A DNA stretch of 64,000 bases from a virus. Below are positions 56,929-64,000 of the stretch, piece after piece (position 1 is the stretch's first letter; the number at the start of each line of letters is the position of its first letter). Under the pieces are notes generated by a model. That model made no database searches and was not told where the DNA came from. It was given only the letters and a program-made list of their open reading frames with translations. The position numbers and the translations under genes are program-made. Location of the stretch: positions 1-64,000 of IMG/VR virus record IMGVR_UViG_3300046001_005260; one strand, 5' to 3'.

Positions 56929-57056
56929 AGCGATTTCAGTATTGAGTTGATGGCGATGGCGACGCCGCAAAGAACGAGCGGAATCACAACCACGATCAGC
57001 GCGCAAATCATGGCGGCGGTTTCGGTGTTGTCGTTTGGTTGGCGCGGCAGGTTCAC
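56925..57056 (-). CDS. 43-residue one-span membrane protein, unit B
   Basis: GTG at 57056 to TGA at 56925-56927: a polar N-terminal 15 residues then MICALIVVVIPLVLCGVAIA as one membrane span. The start lies 44 bp from the late element, and the stop overlaps the lipoprotein ATG. Holin or anti-holin candidate, and first gene of the lysis cassette. Confidence 0.5.
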   Translation of the reverse strand: MNLPRQPNDNTETAAMICALIVVVIPLVLCGVAIAINSILKSL

Positions 57057-57099
57057 GCCCGCACCGTCGCCAGTCTAACCGCCGCCCGCAATTCTGGCG

Positions 57100-57112
57100 A
57101 GTGGTCCCCGGT
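57100..57112 (-). promoter_or_regulatory. Late-promoter-like element before the lysis cassette, unit B
   Basis: Minus-strand ACCGGGGACCACT touching the TerL stop, with its 3' end 44 bp from the GTG of the first lysis gene. This spacing supports the GTG start of that gene. Confidence 0.55.
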
Positions 57113-58467
57113 CAGAATCCGGTGACGAGTCCGCCTGAGAATGGGTTTTCGCTGCCTTTGGCTAGGCTCTTGGCGGTTAGCGCCCCGCTCATCTTCCCGC
57201 CGCAAGCGATAGCTCCCACAAAGGCGTCGGCCCGGTCAGGCGAGCGGATGCCCCTTGCTCTCATGTCATCCTTTGATTCAACCCGCAGCCTGCCCTTGCT
57301 GTCCCATTCAAGGCGCCGGGTGGTCAACTGCTCAAATAAGCCAGGGTCGAAACGTTCACGCGGGCCAAGGTGGATCCGCCCGCGCTCGATGTCGCGACAC
57401 GCTTCGATCCAGCATTCCGAAATGAGGTTGGCGTAGTTCTTCGGGTCTTGCGCCGGAATCCCGCCGTGAAACTCCCGAACGCGGAAACCCTCTTCCGCGA
57501 AATCTTTTATGATGACATTTCCTATCCCGTCAGCGTCGCCCCATACTTGGCCCGCGTGAAGCTGGCAGGCGTTGAAATGCTGCCGGAACTCCCGGCGCGC
57601 CTGCGTGGTGTTCGTGTCGCGCCAGAACGAATGAAGGCGGGCGACGTTTCCCCAGCGGTAGGCAAGCGAGTTCTCGTCCCCGCCCGCCGCGAAGTCGCAG
57701 AATCCGACTTTCTCGCCGTTGTTGTCTGCTGCCTCTTGGATGGCAAAAGCGGCTTCAAGCTTTTCGGGTGATAGGACAACGCGACCGTCAAGCGAAGTGA
57801 ACTCGGCCAGGTGCATTGAGCGGAAAAGCGGGGATTCTTCGCCATAGAATCTCCGATCCCTCTCGACCTTGCGCGGGTCAATGTGTGGGCATTTCGTCCA
57901 ATCAACGCGCAACGTGTAGTAGTCGGATGCGAACTTGGTCAGGCAGTTGTAGAAGCGCCCGCTTGGAGGCCCCGAGCTTGAAATGTAAAGCTGGAATCGC
58001 CGCGTGCATCGGTCGAACGCCTCGAAAATCTCATCCGGAACGGTCTTGCACTCGTCCACAAGGATGCAAACCGGGTCAGTGTCCGGCCCGATTGTCGGGT
58101 GGAAGCCCTCGGCTTTGCCGGGGTCGTTAGTGGAAAACCCTATCCCTTTCCCACCTTGCGCCGTTGTGATGGTCAGCGGACTTGTGCCGCCTGTCACCCG
58201 TGCGGATCTCGGCAAGTGTTGCCGCACCGATGGCCAAAGCTGATTTTGAAGCTGGTTGAAGCTGCCCGAGGTCGCAACAAGCTTCCCCTGCGGGAACGCA
58301 TAGAAAAACCAGTCAACCGCACGGGCGGCAATGATTGCGGTCTTGCCTGCGCCGTTGCAGGTAAGAAGCGCCGTAGGCCATCCGTTGCCGAATGCTTCCA
58401 GCGCTTCGCATTGCCAGTCGTAAAGGACAGCGCCCTTTGCCAGCGCAAGCTCTGCGGGGGTCAGCAT
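57112..58467 (-). CDS. terL: Terminase large subunit, unit B (451 aa)
   Basis: Walker A CNGAGKTAIIAA near residue 40, Walker B ILVDECKTVPDE near residue 135, and nuclease motifs VGFCDFAAGGDEN near residue 253, WGDADGIGN near residue 307 and SPDRADAFVG near residue 423. Overlaps TerS by 7 bp. Same family as unit A but clearly diverged. Confidence 0.9.
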   Translation of the reverse strand: MLTPAELALAKGAVLYDWQCEALEAFGNGWPTALLTCNGAGKTAIIAARAVDWFFYAFPQGKLVATSGSFNQLQNQLWPSVRQHLPRSARVTGGTSPLTITTAQGGKGIGFSTNDPGKAEGFHPTIGPDTDPVCILVDECKTVPDEIFEAFDRCTRRFQLYISSSGPPSGRFYNCLTKFASDYYTLRVDWTKCPHIDPRKVERDRRFYGEESPLFRSMHLAEFTSLDGRVVLSPEKLEAAFAIQEAADNNGEKVGFCDFAAGGDENSLAYRWGNVARLHSFWRDTNTTQARREFRQHFNACQLHAGQVWGDADGIGNVIIKDFAEEGFRVREFHGGIPAQDPKNYANLISECWIEACRDIERGRIHLGPRERFDPGLFEQLTTRRLEWDSKGRLRVESKDDMRARGIRSPDRADAFVGAIACGGKMSGALTAKSLAKGSENPFSGGLVTGF

Positions 58468-59012
58468 GACTCTGGCGGCGTCTCATAGCCGTGCGGCGGC
58501 GTCATTCCGACCCGCACCGCGCCAAGTCGTTTGATTCGATCCTCAACCTCCGGCGTAATGGTTAGAGCATTCTCGATTGGCCCGCCGTCCGGTCCCGAGA
58601 TTTCCTGCTTGTGATTTTCGGCAAGGCGTCGGTTGAGTCTGCCAATGACTTTGAGTCGGGTATCCACTCGCAGCTTTTCCGCCATGACTCGCGCCCCAGC
58701 TTCCCCGGTGCCGGGTTCTCCATAGGCTTTGGTTGGCGATTTGTCGGAAATGTCAATCGCTTGATCCAGCCATGCAAACGCCTGTTCTTCGCGGGCGCGT
58801 AAGAGGTTGTCGCGAAACTCGGGGTGTTTTTCCTGCCAAATCCACACGTTAGCCCGGTTAGGCATGTGAGCATCATCGCAGATGCTTGTGAGCGTTTCAC
58901 CCTCCGCAACCCGGCGGCAAATCTCATCAGTCAGCGCGACCGAATACAGCGATGGACGCCCCATCGGACGCTTCGCAAGTATCGGTTTCGTTTTCGCTGC
59001 CGCTCGTTTCAT
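58461..59012 (-). CDS. terS: Terminase small subunit, unit B (183 aa)
   Basis: The start at 59012 gives MKRAAAKTKPILAKRPMGRPSLY and keeps the 45-bp spacing to the late element; a longer frame to 59174 would read through the upstream gene. HTH-like region CRRVAEGETLTSICDDAHMPNRANVWIW and EISGPDGGPI are shared with unit A. Confidence 0.8.
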   Translation of the reverse strand: MKRAAAKTKPILAKRPMGRPSLYSVALTDEICRRVAEGETLTSICDDAHMPNRANVWIWQEKHPEFRDNLLRAREEQAFAWLDQAIDISDKSPTKAYGEPGTGEAGARVMAEKLRVDTRLKVIGRLNRRLAENHKQEISGPDGGPIENALTITPEVEDRIKRLGAVRVGMTPPHGYETPPESC

Positions 59013-59044
59013 CTCTCCCGAATTATTCGCGCGCGCGACCCCCG

Positions 59045-59317
59045 TCAATCGTCGGCAGTGGTCCCCGCATGTATCACAAACTCCGGCCCAGCGATCAGCG
59101 CAGCCTTGCAAAGCGCGGCAATCACCAAGTCCCGGCGGATTCGCGCCTCTGTTTCGCTGTTGGTCCCCAGGCAAATCATAACCCGCTCACCGGTGTATTT
59201 TGGCCCCCGGTCAACTGTCACCCGCATTCGCCACCATCCGAATTCATTGGTTGATAGGTGATGGTTGGGGTCATTCTCCTTCGCGGCGGATGCTTCGATT
59301 AGATAGAGTTTTCTCAT
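59045..59317 (-). CDS. Small protein resembling an integrase arm-type DNA-binding domain, unit B (90 aa)
   Basis: NDPNHHLSTNEFGWWRMRVTVDRG...GTNSETEARIRRDLVIAAL matches unit A 17539-17802. No catalytic recombinase domain follows. Position just before the late operon in both units suggests a shared regulatory or packaging role. Confidence 0.5.
   Translation of the reverse strand: MRKLYLIEASAAKENDPNHHLSTNEFGWWRMRVTVDRGPKYTGERVMICLGTNSETEARIRRDLVIAALCKAALIAGPEFVIHAGTTADD
59057..59067 (-). promoter_or_regulatory. Late-promoter-like element before small terminase, unit B
   Basis: Minus-strand CGGGGACCACT, with 3' end 45 bp from the TerS ATG. It lies within the 3' end of the 59045-59317 gene, as in unit A. 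Confidence 0.5.
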
Positions 59318-59646
59318 TGTTTTTCTTCTTTCGTGATGATTTTCGCAAGGTCCAGCGGCGTCTTGATTGGTCGCGTCTTGATTGCTTTGCCATTACGCAT
59401 GACAACGGCGATACGTCCTCGCTCCCCGCATTGGTTTTCATAGATAAACCAAGCTATCCATCCGTTGCTGTCCACGCGGTCAAGCATCCGCTCAAACGCC
59501 TCCCAGATGGCTTTGAATAGCGGCCCGTTCACATCCATGCACCCGGCGTCTATGGCGGCGTCACAAGCTGCGTCAAGCGCCTTGTAGTCGGTGACGATGG
59601 CGGTGATTAGCGTTTTCCAATGTTTGATTCGTTGGTTGCGTGTCAT
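59314..59646 (-). CDS. Unknown early protein, unit B (110 aa)
   Basis: MTRNQRIKHWKTLITAIVTDYKALDAACDAAIDAGCMDVNG...WIAWFIYENQCGERG is a helical then beta-type protein common in phages. Start at 59646 fits an ATGA junction. Function unknown. Confidence 0.5.
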   Translation of the reverse strand: MTRNQRIKHWKTLITAIVTDYKALDAACDAAIDAGCMDVNGPLFKAIWEAFERMLDRVDSNGWIAWFIYENQCGERGRIAVVMRNGKAIKTRPIKTPLDLAKIITKEEKQ

Positions 59647-59864
59647 TGTTCGGTGTGTTTGATTTGGTATCCAATGCGAAGGCGAAGGATGCTGATTTGA
59701 ACCTCTCGAAACCTGGCGCAGTGAAAGCGATTGAAGTGAAACGGCTTCGCGAGCCCCATCCGCAAAACCCATCCGATCCCAGCGTGAAATCTTCCGATTG
59801 ACGCGACGTATCCCTTCATGACGCCGCCCGAACTGCTTGTTACTGTGTGTGTTTTGATTCTCAT
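59643..59864 (-). CDS. Small basic protein, unit B (73 aa)
   Basis: His/Arg/Phe-rich (RFHAGIGWVLRM; FHFNRFHCARFREV). ATGA overlaps on both sides support it as a gene. Not recognised. Confidence 0.45.
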   Translation of the reverse strand: MRIKTHTVTSSSGGVMKGYVASIGRFHAGIGWVLRMGLAKPFHFNRFHCARFREVQISILRLRIGYQIKHTEQ

Positions 59865-60229
59865 TTTCTCGTTAGTTTGGTGATTAGCTTCGTCAAATCC
59901 GCCTCAATCTTCGCGGCGGCAGCAACTCCGGAGGGTGTGATTTGCCATGCCCGCAATCCGGTTCCGTTCACGACGCGGACCAACTCACGGCGAACTAGCC
60001 CGTCAATTGTGGCAGGCGTCAGGTTGTGATTCGTCACTTTGTTGACCTCGCCCAGGCGGGTCGGTCCAGTGAACCTGCTAAGCCCGATCAGCGCGATTGT
60101 TGCGACCAATGGCAGCCCGCAAGTCTCGCGTGCTTTTTTGTCGAGCTTGGCCCCCATGCCGTCCATCGGGAGGGATAGGACGTAGTGAAGGAACTTGATT
60201 GGCGTTTCGATTGTTTCGGTGGTTTTCAT
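59861..60229 (-). CDS. Winged-helix-like protein shared by both units, unit B copy (122 aa)
   Basis: Homologue of unit A 30068-30433 (TPIKFLHYVLSLPMDGMGAK; PLVATIALIGLSRFTGPTRLGEV; ITPSGVAAAAKIEADL). Regulator by pattern. Starts with a TGATG junction. Confidence 0.6.
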   Translation of the reverse strand: MKTTETIETPIKFLHYVLSLPMDGMGAKLDKKARETCGLPLVATIALIGLSRFTGPTRLGEVNKVTNHNLTPATIDGLVRRELVRVVNGTGLRAWQITPSGVAAAAKIEADLTKLITKLTRK

Positions 60230-60507
60230 CAGTTAGATTTGATTTGTTTGCAGACGGCGCGGTGCGCAATCCATGACCGTTTTGACCCGCAAGCACGGCC
60301 ACAATCGCAAACCCTGTGAGGCTCAATCCGGCTTGCAAGCGTCCGCTCAAGCTTTGCGATGCTATCGGTGAGCAACGCTTCCACCCACGCGCTAACAGTC
60401 TCGCCACTGAACGCGGCGTATGCTTTTGCCTTTCCGATCAAATCTGGCGGCAAAGTGACAACCAAGCTTTTTCGGTGACTTTCTGGATTCATTCTTGGTC
60501 TTGGCAT
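60229..60507 (-). CDS. Ribbon-helix-helix protein fused to a Cys/His finger, unit B (92 aa)
   Basis: Residues 10-50 (HRKSLVVTLPPDLIGKAKAYAAFSGETVSAWVEALL) are a ribbon-helix-helix domain. Residues 66-88 have CDCGRACGSKRSWIAHRAVC, a C2HC-type finger. This combination is unusual. Likely DNA-binding early regulator. Confidence 0.55.
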   Translation of the reverse strand: MPRPRMNPESHRKSLVVTLPPDLIGKAKAYAAFSGETVSAWVEALLTDSIAKLERTLASRIEPHRVCDCGRACGSKRSWIAHRAVCKQIKSN

Positions 60508-60692
60508 TAGATCGCTCCTTTCATCTTCTCAACTCTCGCGTCCCGTTGTTTCGCCCAGGTGCTCGATGTCATCTTCCGGCGTCGGAAAAACTCATCACAA
60601 GCCCGCCCGACAATTCCGGTTAGGCTGCGCATCTTTCGATCCGCCTCGTCGAGTCGCTGGATTTCGCGTTGTTCGTCGGTTAGGTCTTTCAT
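60507..60692 (-). CDS. Small helical protein, unit B (61 aa)
   Basis: LTGIVGRACDEFFRRRKMTSSTW resembles the N-terminal part of unit A's zinc-ribbon protein (17799-18098), but the ribbon is absent here. Function unknown. Confidence 0.5.
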   Translation of the reverse strand: MKDLTDEQREIQRLDEADRKMRSLTGIVGRACDEFFRRRKMTSSTWAKQRDARVEKMKGAI

Positions 60693-60934
60693 GGCTTGCA
60701 GTTCGCTATGGTGGTTTCAACGTCCGCCAGCATCCGGCAGCGGGCGCAGATTGTTTCCGAATCGGGGAAAACAACGCATAAACACGTCCCCTGCTTCAGA
60801 TAATCCCTCACCGATTCCAGCGTCGTGACACACTCGCCAAGGTCTTTTTCCATGCGGTCAAAATCTTCTGACGTTGCCGCCAGTTGGATGGTTCGCCTTC
60901 CGATCTTGCCGTAAAGTTTTCCGATATAGTTCAT
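60689..60934 (-). CDS. Zinc-ribbon early protein shared by both units, unit B copy (81 aa)
   Basis: TLESVRDYLKQGTCLCVVFPDSETICARCRMLADVETT matches unit A 26911-27162. Leader carries ACCAACCAAATAAGC. Four Cys conserved. Confidence 0.6.
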   Translation of the reverse strand: MNYIGKLYGKIGRRTIQLAATSEDFDRMEKDLGECVTTLESVRDYLKQGTCLCVVFPDSETICARCRMLADVETTIANCKP

Positions 60935-60963
60935 TTTTTGCTTATTTGGTTGGTATAGGTAAA

Positions 60964-61188
60964 TCACGAATCACTTAAATGCTGTGGTTGCTCCCTGTAA
61001 AATGCTCCGACGTATTCCTTGAGTTTGCGAAGCTCGCACTCGGCAGGATTGTGGCCTGGTGTCAGCGCGATAAGCTTGCCGTCACGCTCTACCACGCTCG
61101 CCTTGACGATCGCAGGCGGAATGCCGTAGGAGAATCGGATCGTGTCACCAGACCTAACCCATTTGCCGTCGCTGTCTTTTGTTCTCAC
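60964..61188 (-). CDS. Small beta-rich protein, unit B (74 aa)
   Basis: GTG at 61188 overlaps the upstream stop. VRSGDTIRFSYGIPPAIVKASVVERDGKLIALTPG is a small beta-barrel-like pattern. Function unknown. Confidence 0.5.
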   Translation of the reverse strand: MRTKDSDGKWVRSGDTIRFSYGIPPAIVKASVVERDGKLIALTPGHNPAECELRKLKEYVGAFYREQPQHLSDS

Positions 61189-61391
61189 AAAACCGCCTTT
61201 CTAACCAGTCCGCAGTTTTCCCTCGCTGCGAATTTCCTAGCCCGCTCATCCGCGCTGTCTGGGTCTGGATCGCGAAAGGCTTTGACGAGTCCGTTCTTCG
61301 TGTGGTCGGTCGGGTGGCGGAGTTCATAAATATGCAGGTCGCCGTCGGTGGTTAGCGTCTGCCCGTTTAGTATGGTTGGTTCTGGTTTCAT
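61185..61391 (-). CDS. Small early protein shared by both units, unit B copy (68 aa)
   Basis: MKPEPTILNGQTLTTDGDLH...FAARENCGLVRKAVL parallels unit A 27311-27514. Conserved ends and length. Confidence 0.55.
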   Translation of the reverse strand: MKPEPTILNGQTLTTDGDLHIYELRHPTDHTKNGLVKAFRDPDPDSADERARKFAARENCGLVRKAVL

Positions 61392-61858
61392 TGGAATTGG
61401 TGAAATCTGTGCCTGTCTCGTTCTTGTTGTTCCAGCTTCTCTTTCGCCGCTTTCTCAAAAAGCGCCTTCGTGTAATCTCCGGCGACTTTCGCGCATCGCT
61501 TGTTCCATGCCTCTGTCCCGCCAGGCAAGCCCGCGATGTGATCCAACTCCGCCTTGTCCGCCGTCATGAGCGCGAATAACTTGACCTTGAAGCGGTCCTC
61601 TTCCATGCCTGAAATCGCAGCCAAGCGCCAAAGCATGTCGCCAAGGTTCGCGGCCTTCCCGGCCTTGCGGTCGATGGCGGTCTTTTTGAAATCCAGAAAC
61701 GAGCAATTGCGCAAGCTCTCACCCAGTCCCTCGTATTCACCCGGTCCCCAGTCGGCTTTGATAACGCCAAGCGCAAGGATCAGCGCGTGGCATAGCTGGC
61801 ATTGATTGCCGCGTGTCGCTGGTTCGCGTTCGCAGAAGTCGCATGTTTTGTCGCTCAT
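61388..61858 (-). CDS. Zinc-binding protein with helical body, unit B (156 aa)
   Basis: N-terminal CDFCEREPATRGNQCQLC gives a zinc site. The rest is helical and charged, with a Lys/Glu-rich end. It overlaps the replication-type gene by 4 bp, so a replication accessory is possible. Not recognised. Confidence 0.5.
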   Translation of the reverse strand: MSDKTCDFCEREPATRGNQCQLCHALILALGVIKADWGPGEYEGLGESLRNCSFLDFKKTAIDRKAGKAANLGDMLWRLAAISGMEEDRFKVKLFALMTADKAELDHIAGLPGGTEAWNKRCAKVAGDYTKALFEKAAKEKLEQQERDRHRFHQFQ

Positions 61859-62673
61859 TTCCAGATTCCTTCTTTCATGGGTGGTTTTTCAGAATGCCCG
61901 GTTTTCCCTGCCCACCTTTGCGCCGATGCAAACACGTCCGGGAAAGTTTCGAGGAATTTCGACCGGTTGCGCGGTTGCCAGTATCCCGCCGCCTTGTCCA
62001 CTGTCGCGGCAAGGTAGCTTTTCAGAAGCTCCCAATCTTGCGGAGTTAGCTCGTAAAGCCCGCTGCAAGCGTCGTGGAACGCGTGCAACTCCGCTGCGGA
62101 CCAATGTGACGGGCGAGCCCATTCGGGGCGCAAGGCGTTGATTGTGGTGATAATGGCGGCATGGTCCGGGAATCTTCTGCCGGAGGAAGCGACTTCTGGC
62201 AAATCCGGCTGGCTGGCTGGCTCGTCTTTTGGCTTAGCGGAAACCATTTGGTTTCCATTTGGTTCGTGAATAGGATAAGAAGAAGAGGAAGAGCAAGGGG
62301 AAGAAGAAGATTCTTCTTTAGTGGGTGTTGGGGGCTTTTCTTTTTTGGGTCTTCCGCCTTTCCATCCGTTATCCCACAGCTTCACAATTTGGTGCTGATG
62401 CTCGCTGAATCCATGGATCGCCCAAGTTCCGCCCTCTTCGGGGTCAAGCCATGGCGCGTCCGAATCAGTGAGAACGGAAAACAAATGGTTCTCGTCTCCT
62501 TTCCATTTGGTTTCCATTGCCAGCCGTCTCGGCGTGAATTTCAAACCGGAGAACTCGCGGCGGATTTGAGCGTTGCCCCAAAGCCGAAGAACCGCAACTA
62601 CGCCATCGGCCCCAAGGTCGGCAATCAGCCGCTCGGTTTTCCAGTGATTGATAAAGCCGGGGTCAAGTTTCAT
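61855..62673 (-). CDS. Replication organiser-like protein, unit B (272 aa)
   Basis: The N-terminal domain (GFINHWKTERLIADLGADGVVAVLRLWGNAQ; KFTPRRLAMETKWKGD) resembles winged-helix DnaD/replisome-organiser proteins. A Lys-Pro/Ser-rich linker (about residues 110-150) and a C-terminal helical domain with ELTPQDWELLKSYLAA follow. It would recruit host helicase, replacing unit A's primase-helicase strategy. The start at 62673 fits ATGA. Confidence 0.55.
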   Translation of the reverse strand: MKLDPGFINHWKTERLIADLGADGVVAVLRLWGNAQIRREFSGLKFTPRRLAMETKWKGDENHLFSVLTDSDAPWLDPEEGGTWAIHGFSEHQHQIVKLWDNGWKGGRPKKEKPPTPTKEESSSSPCSSSSSYPIHEPNGNQMVSAKPKDEPASQPDLPEVASSGRRFPDHAAIITTINALRPEWARPSHWSAAELHAFHDACSGLYELTPQDWELLKSYLAATVDKAAGYWQPRNRSKFLETFPDVFASAQRWAGKTGHSEKPPMKEGIWK

Positions 62674-62972
62674 TTTGATTCTAGGTAATTTCTCCACTTG
62701 GCAGAATCGCCTTTCCCGGTGTCGCCGGTTGCGGCAAGTGATCGCGCCGCCGCTTTGATTTTTCCGCCGTAGTGAATCGCGTCATGGCATCGGCGGTGAA
62801 CGGCCATGAGGTTTTGAAGCGTGTCATTTCTTGGATACCATCTATGATGCAAATCAAAACTTGCCATAGGGTTTCCGCAGAATTCACACCGTCCGCACGC
62901 TCGGCGCATTGCCGATGATCGGAGGCTTTCCCATCCTTGACTCTGGCGAGCGTGCGGAGATGCGTATTTCAT
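62670..62972 (-). CDS. HNH endonuclease, unit B (100 aa)
   Basis: CEFCG, then DLHHRWYPRNDTLQNLMAVHRRCHDAIH gives the HNH motif with zinc Cys pairs. The ATG at 62972 in a TGATG junction is preferred to the GTG one codon earlier. Could be a free-standing homing nuclease or a recombination enzyme. Confidence 0.75.
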   Translation of the reverse strand: MKYASPHARQSQGWESLRSSAMRRACGRCEFCGNPMASFDLHHRWYPRNDTLQNLMAVHRRCHDAIHYGGKIKAAARSLAATGDTGKGDSAKWRNYLESK

Positions 62973-63505
62973 CACAGGATGGCGTTTCCGTTTCCGTCGT
63001 CATAGTCGCCCAGCTTATCGCCGTCATCCATGCGGCTAGTGGCGTATCCAATCTGCTCCGCTTCGCACTTGTCAGCGGCTTCCAAGATTGCGATTTTCGC
63101 CGCTCTCTTTTCAGCGTTGATTCTGCGATGCTCGTTAAGGTGTCGCTTTTCCGCGAGTCGGAAAGAAATCACCGTGTTTTCGTCAATCTCGATAATCCCG
63201 CCATCGTCAAGAGGCAGCAAGAAAGCGAATTTCTCTTGCTTGGATTCTTGAATCTGCCGGTTGCTCTTGGCCTTGAACGCCCCGAACATGCGGCGGTATT
63301 GCATCGCCTGGTTGTTGCGATAACGCTCCGCTGCCTCCGAATCCGTAACGGTGTCAATTTGCGACATTTCGTCAACAAATTGATCCATTGTGAATTCCTC
63401 GCCATAGGAGCGAATCAGGTTGATTGCGGCCTCTTTCATCGACTTTGTTGCGCCGGTTGAAAGGGTTACTTCGATTTGGTCTTGTGTGTCAGCTTGCATT
63501 TGCAA
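62972..63505 (-). CDS. Unknown early protein, unit B (177 aa)
   Basis: Helical protein with an acidic C-terminus; contains EEFTMDQFVDEMSQIDTVTDSEAAERYRNN and GGIIEIDENTVISFRLAEKRHL. It overlaps the HNH gene and the partial gene upstream. Function unknown. Confidence 0.5.
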   Translation of the reverse strand: MQMQADTQDQIEVTLSTGATKSMKEAAINLIRSYGEEFTMDQFVDEMSQIDTVTDSEAAERYRNNQAMQYRRMFGAFKAKSNRQIQESKQEKFAFLLPLDDGGIIEIDENTVISFRLAEKRHLNEHRRINAEKRAAKIAILEAADKCEAEQIGYATSRMDDGDKLGDYDDGNGNAIL

Positions 63506-64000
63506 TGTTTGTTAGTATTTGTGCGACCTTCAATAATTCATCCTTGCCAAGCGGTCGCTTACTTAGGTCGGAAATCAAATCTTCGCCTTCTGCCGGGTTG
63601 AAAAGGTCAACCATCATTTGGGTATCGGACGATTCAAAGTGTGAAAAGAAATAGGCGATGTTTTGAAACTGCTTGCGACCAATGGCACGACTGGCCGCTT
63701 CCGCCTCCATCCTTGCAACTTCCTCTTGATGCCTCTTGCGAAGCAGTGTAATCGCCTCTTCTAGCGCAAGGTTGTTGTTCGCCACCCGTTCACGAATGTC
63801 TGAGCTTGCAGGGTCTTCCAGTAGCTTCATATTCTGCCGCTTGGTCCTATCTTCCGCAACCCGGCTTTGATACGTCTTGTATGCCTCTGTCAGCCCGTTC
63901 TTCGCATCTTCCAGCAACTCGGGGGAGTGGTTCAAAATCGCCAATGCCTGCTTGGCGTAGGTTTCAGAAACCTTGAAGGATTGCTTGGCGAAGTCCTCAA
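63489..64000 (-). CDS. Partial early protein at the right edge, unit B (at least 169 codons)
   Basis: The frame is open from the stop at 63489 to the window edge. Visible part begins EDFAKQSFKVSETYAKQALA and is helical, with EEAITLLRKRHQEEVARMEAEAASRAIGRK. The TTG at 63944 is not needed as a start. Function unknown. Confidence 0.5.
   Translation of the reverse strand, partial: EDFAKQSFKVSETYAKQALAILNHSPELLEDAKNGLTEAYKTYQSRVAEDRTKRQNMKLLEDPASSDIRERVANNNLALEEAITLLRKRHQEEVARMEAEAASRAIGRKQFQNIAYFFSHFESSDTQMMVDLFNPAEGEDLISDLSKRPLGKDELLKVAQILTNIANAS

Noticed and set aside
59202-59214. CCGGGGGCCA copy in the 59045-59317 gene
   Set aside because: It encodes an Arg-Gly-Pro tripeptide, has the unit A base variant within unit B and is not at the fixed distance from a start codon.
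1-64000. Assignment to a specific host phylum
   Set aside because: Non-SD leaders and lipoproteins are suggestive but not diagnostic; no host gene, tRNA or att site is present.

Overview
The window is bacteriophage DNA throughout; no host gene, rRNA, tRNA, CRISPR array or insertion sequence was seen. Nearly every gene lies on the minus strand, packed into overlapping runs with ATGA, TAATG and TGATG junctions. GC content is moderately high. Two lysis-cassette lipoproteins with lipoboxes suggest a Gram-negative-type envelope for the host, but the host cannot be identified. Many genes lack a Shine-Dalgarno (SD) sequence and have A/C-rich leaders with a CCATG start context instead.

Layout: two related but distinct phage genomes lie head to tail in the same orientation. 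Unit A runs from before position 1 to about 37615. It holds a late (virion) module at <1-17507 and an early module at 17539-37615. Unit B starts at about 37751 and runs past 64000. It holds a complete late module at 37751-59012 and the start of a different early module at 59045->64000. By comparison with unit B, unit A would be roughly 40 kb long. The late modules are collinear in transcription order: small terminase, large terminase, lysis genes, DUF935/Mu gp29-like portal, Mu F-like head morphogenesis, Mu gpG-like protein, Mu gpI-like protease with internal scaffold, major capsid, decoration protein, gp36- and gp37-like connector and terminator, tail tube, fibre genes, SGNH-esterase tail protein, short tape measure and tail hub. 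No tail sheath is visible, so the virion is probably a Mu-like head on a short non-contractile tail. Unit B ends with a glycosyltransferase-like gene.

Unit A's early module holds a RecE-like nuclease with a probable annealing partner, a C5-cytosine methyltransferase with a large overlapping frame, a superfamily II helicase, a VRR-NUC nuclease, a helicase/amino-methyltransferase fusion, a Toprim-DUF927 primase-helicase and many small zinc-ribbon, winged-helix or unknown proteins. Between the primase and the terminase genes is a 415-bp non-coding block with eight GTAAC/GTTAC sites, an AT-rich tract, a 14-bp palindrome and a G-run array; it is the best origin candidate. Unit B's visible early genes are mostly different (DnaT/organiser-like protein, HNH nuclease) but share several small families with unit A.

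Regulation: the clearest new signal is a short element, CGGGGGCCATT in unit A and CGGGGACCACT in unit B. It lies 44-45 bp upstream of the start codons of small terminase, first lysis gene, protease and (unit B) portal, which makes it a candidate late-promoter or activator site with a unit-specific variant. A hairpin terminator is conserved after the capsid genes in both units. Unit B also carries a three-gene plus-strand cassette (a moron) with its own sigma70-like promoter, inserted in the head operon. No integrase catalytic domain, transposase or recognisable lysogeny repressor is visible.
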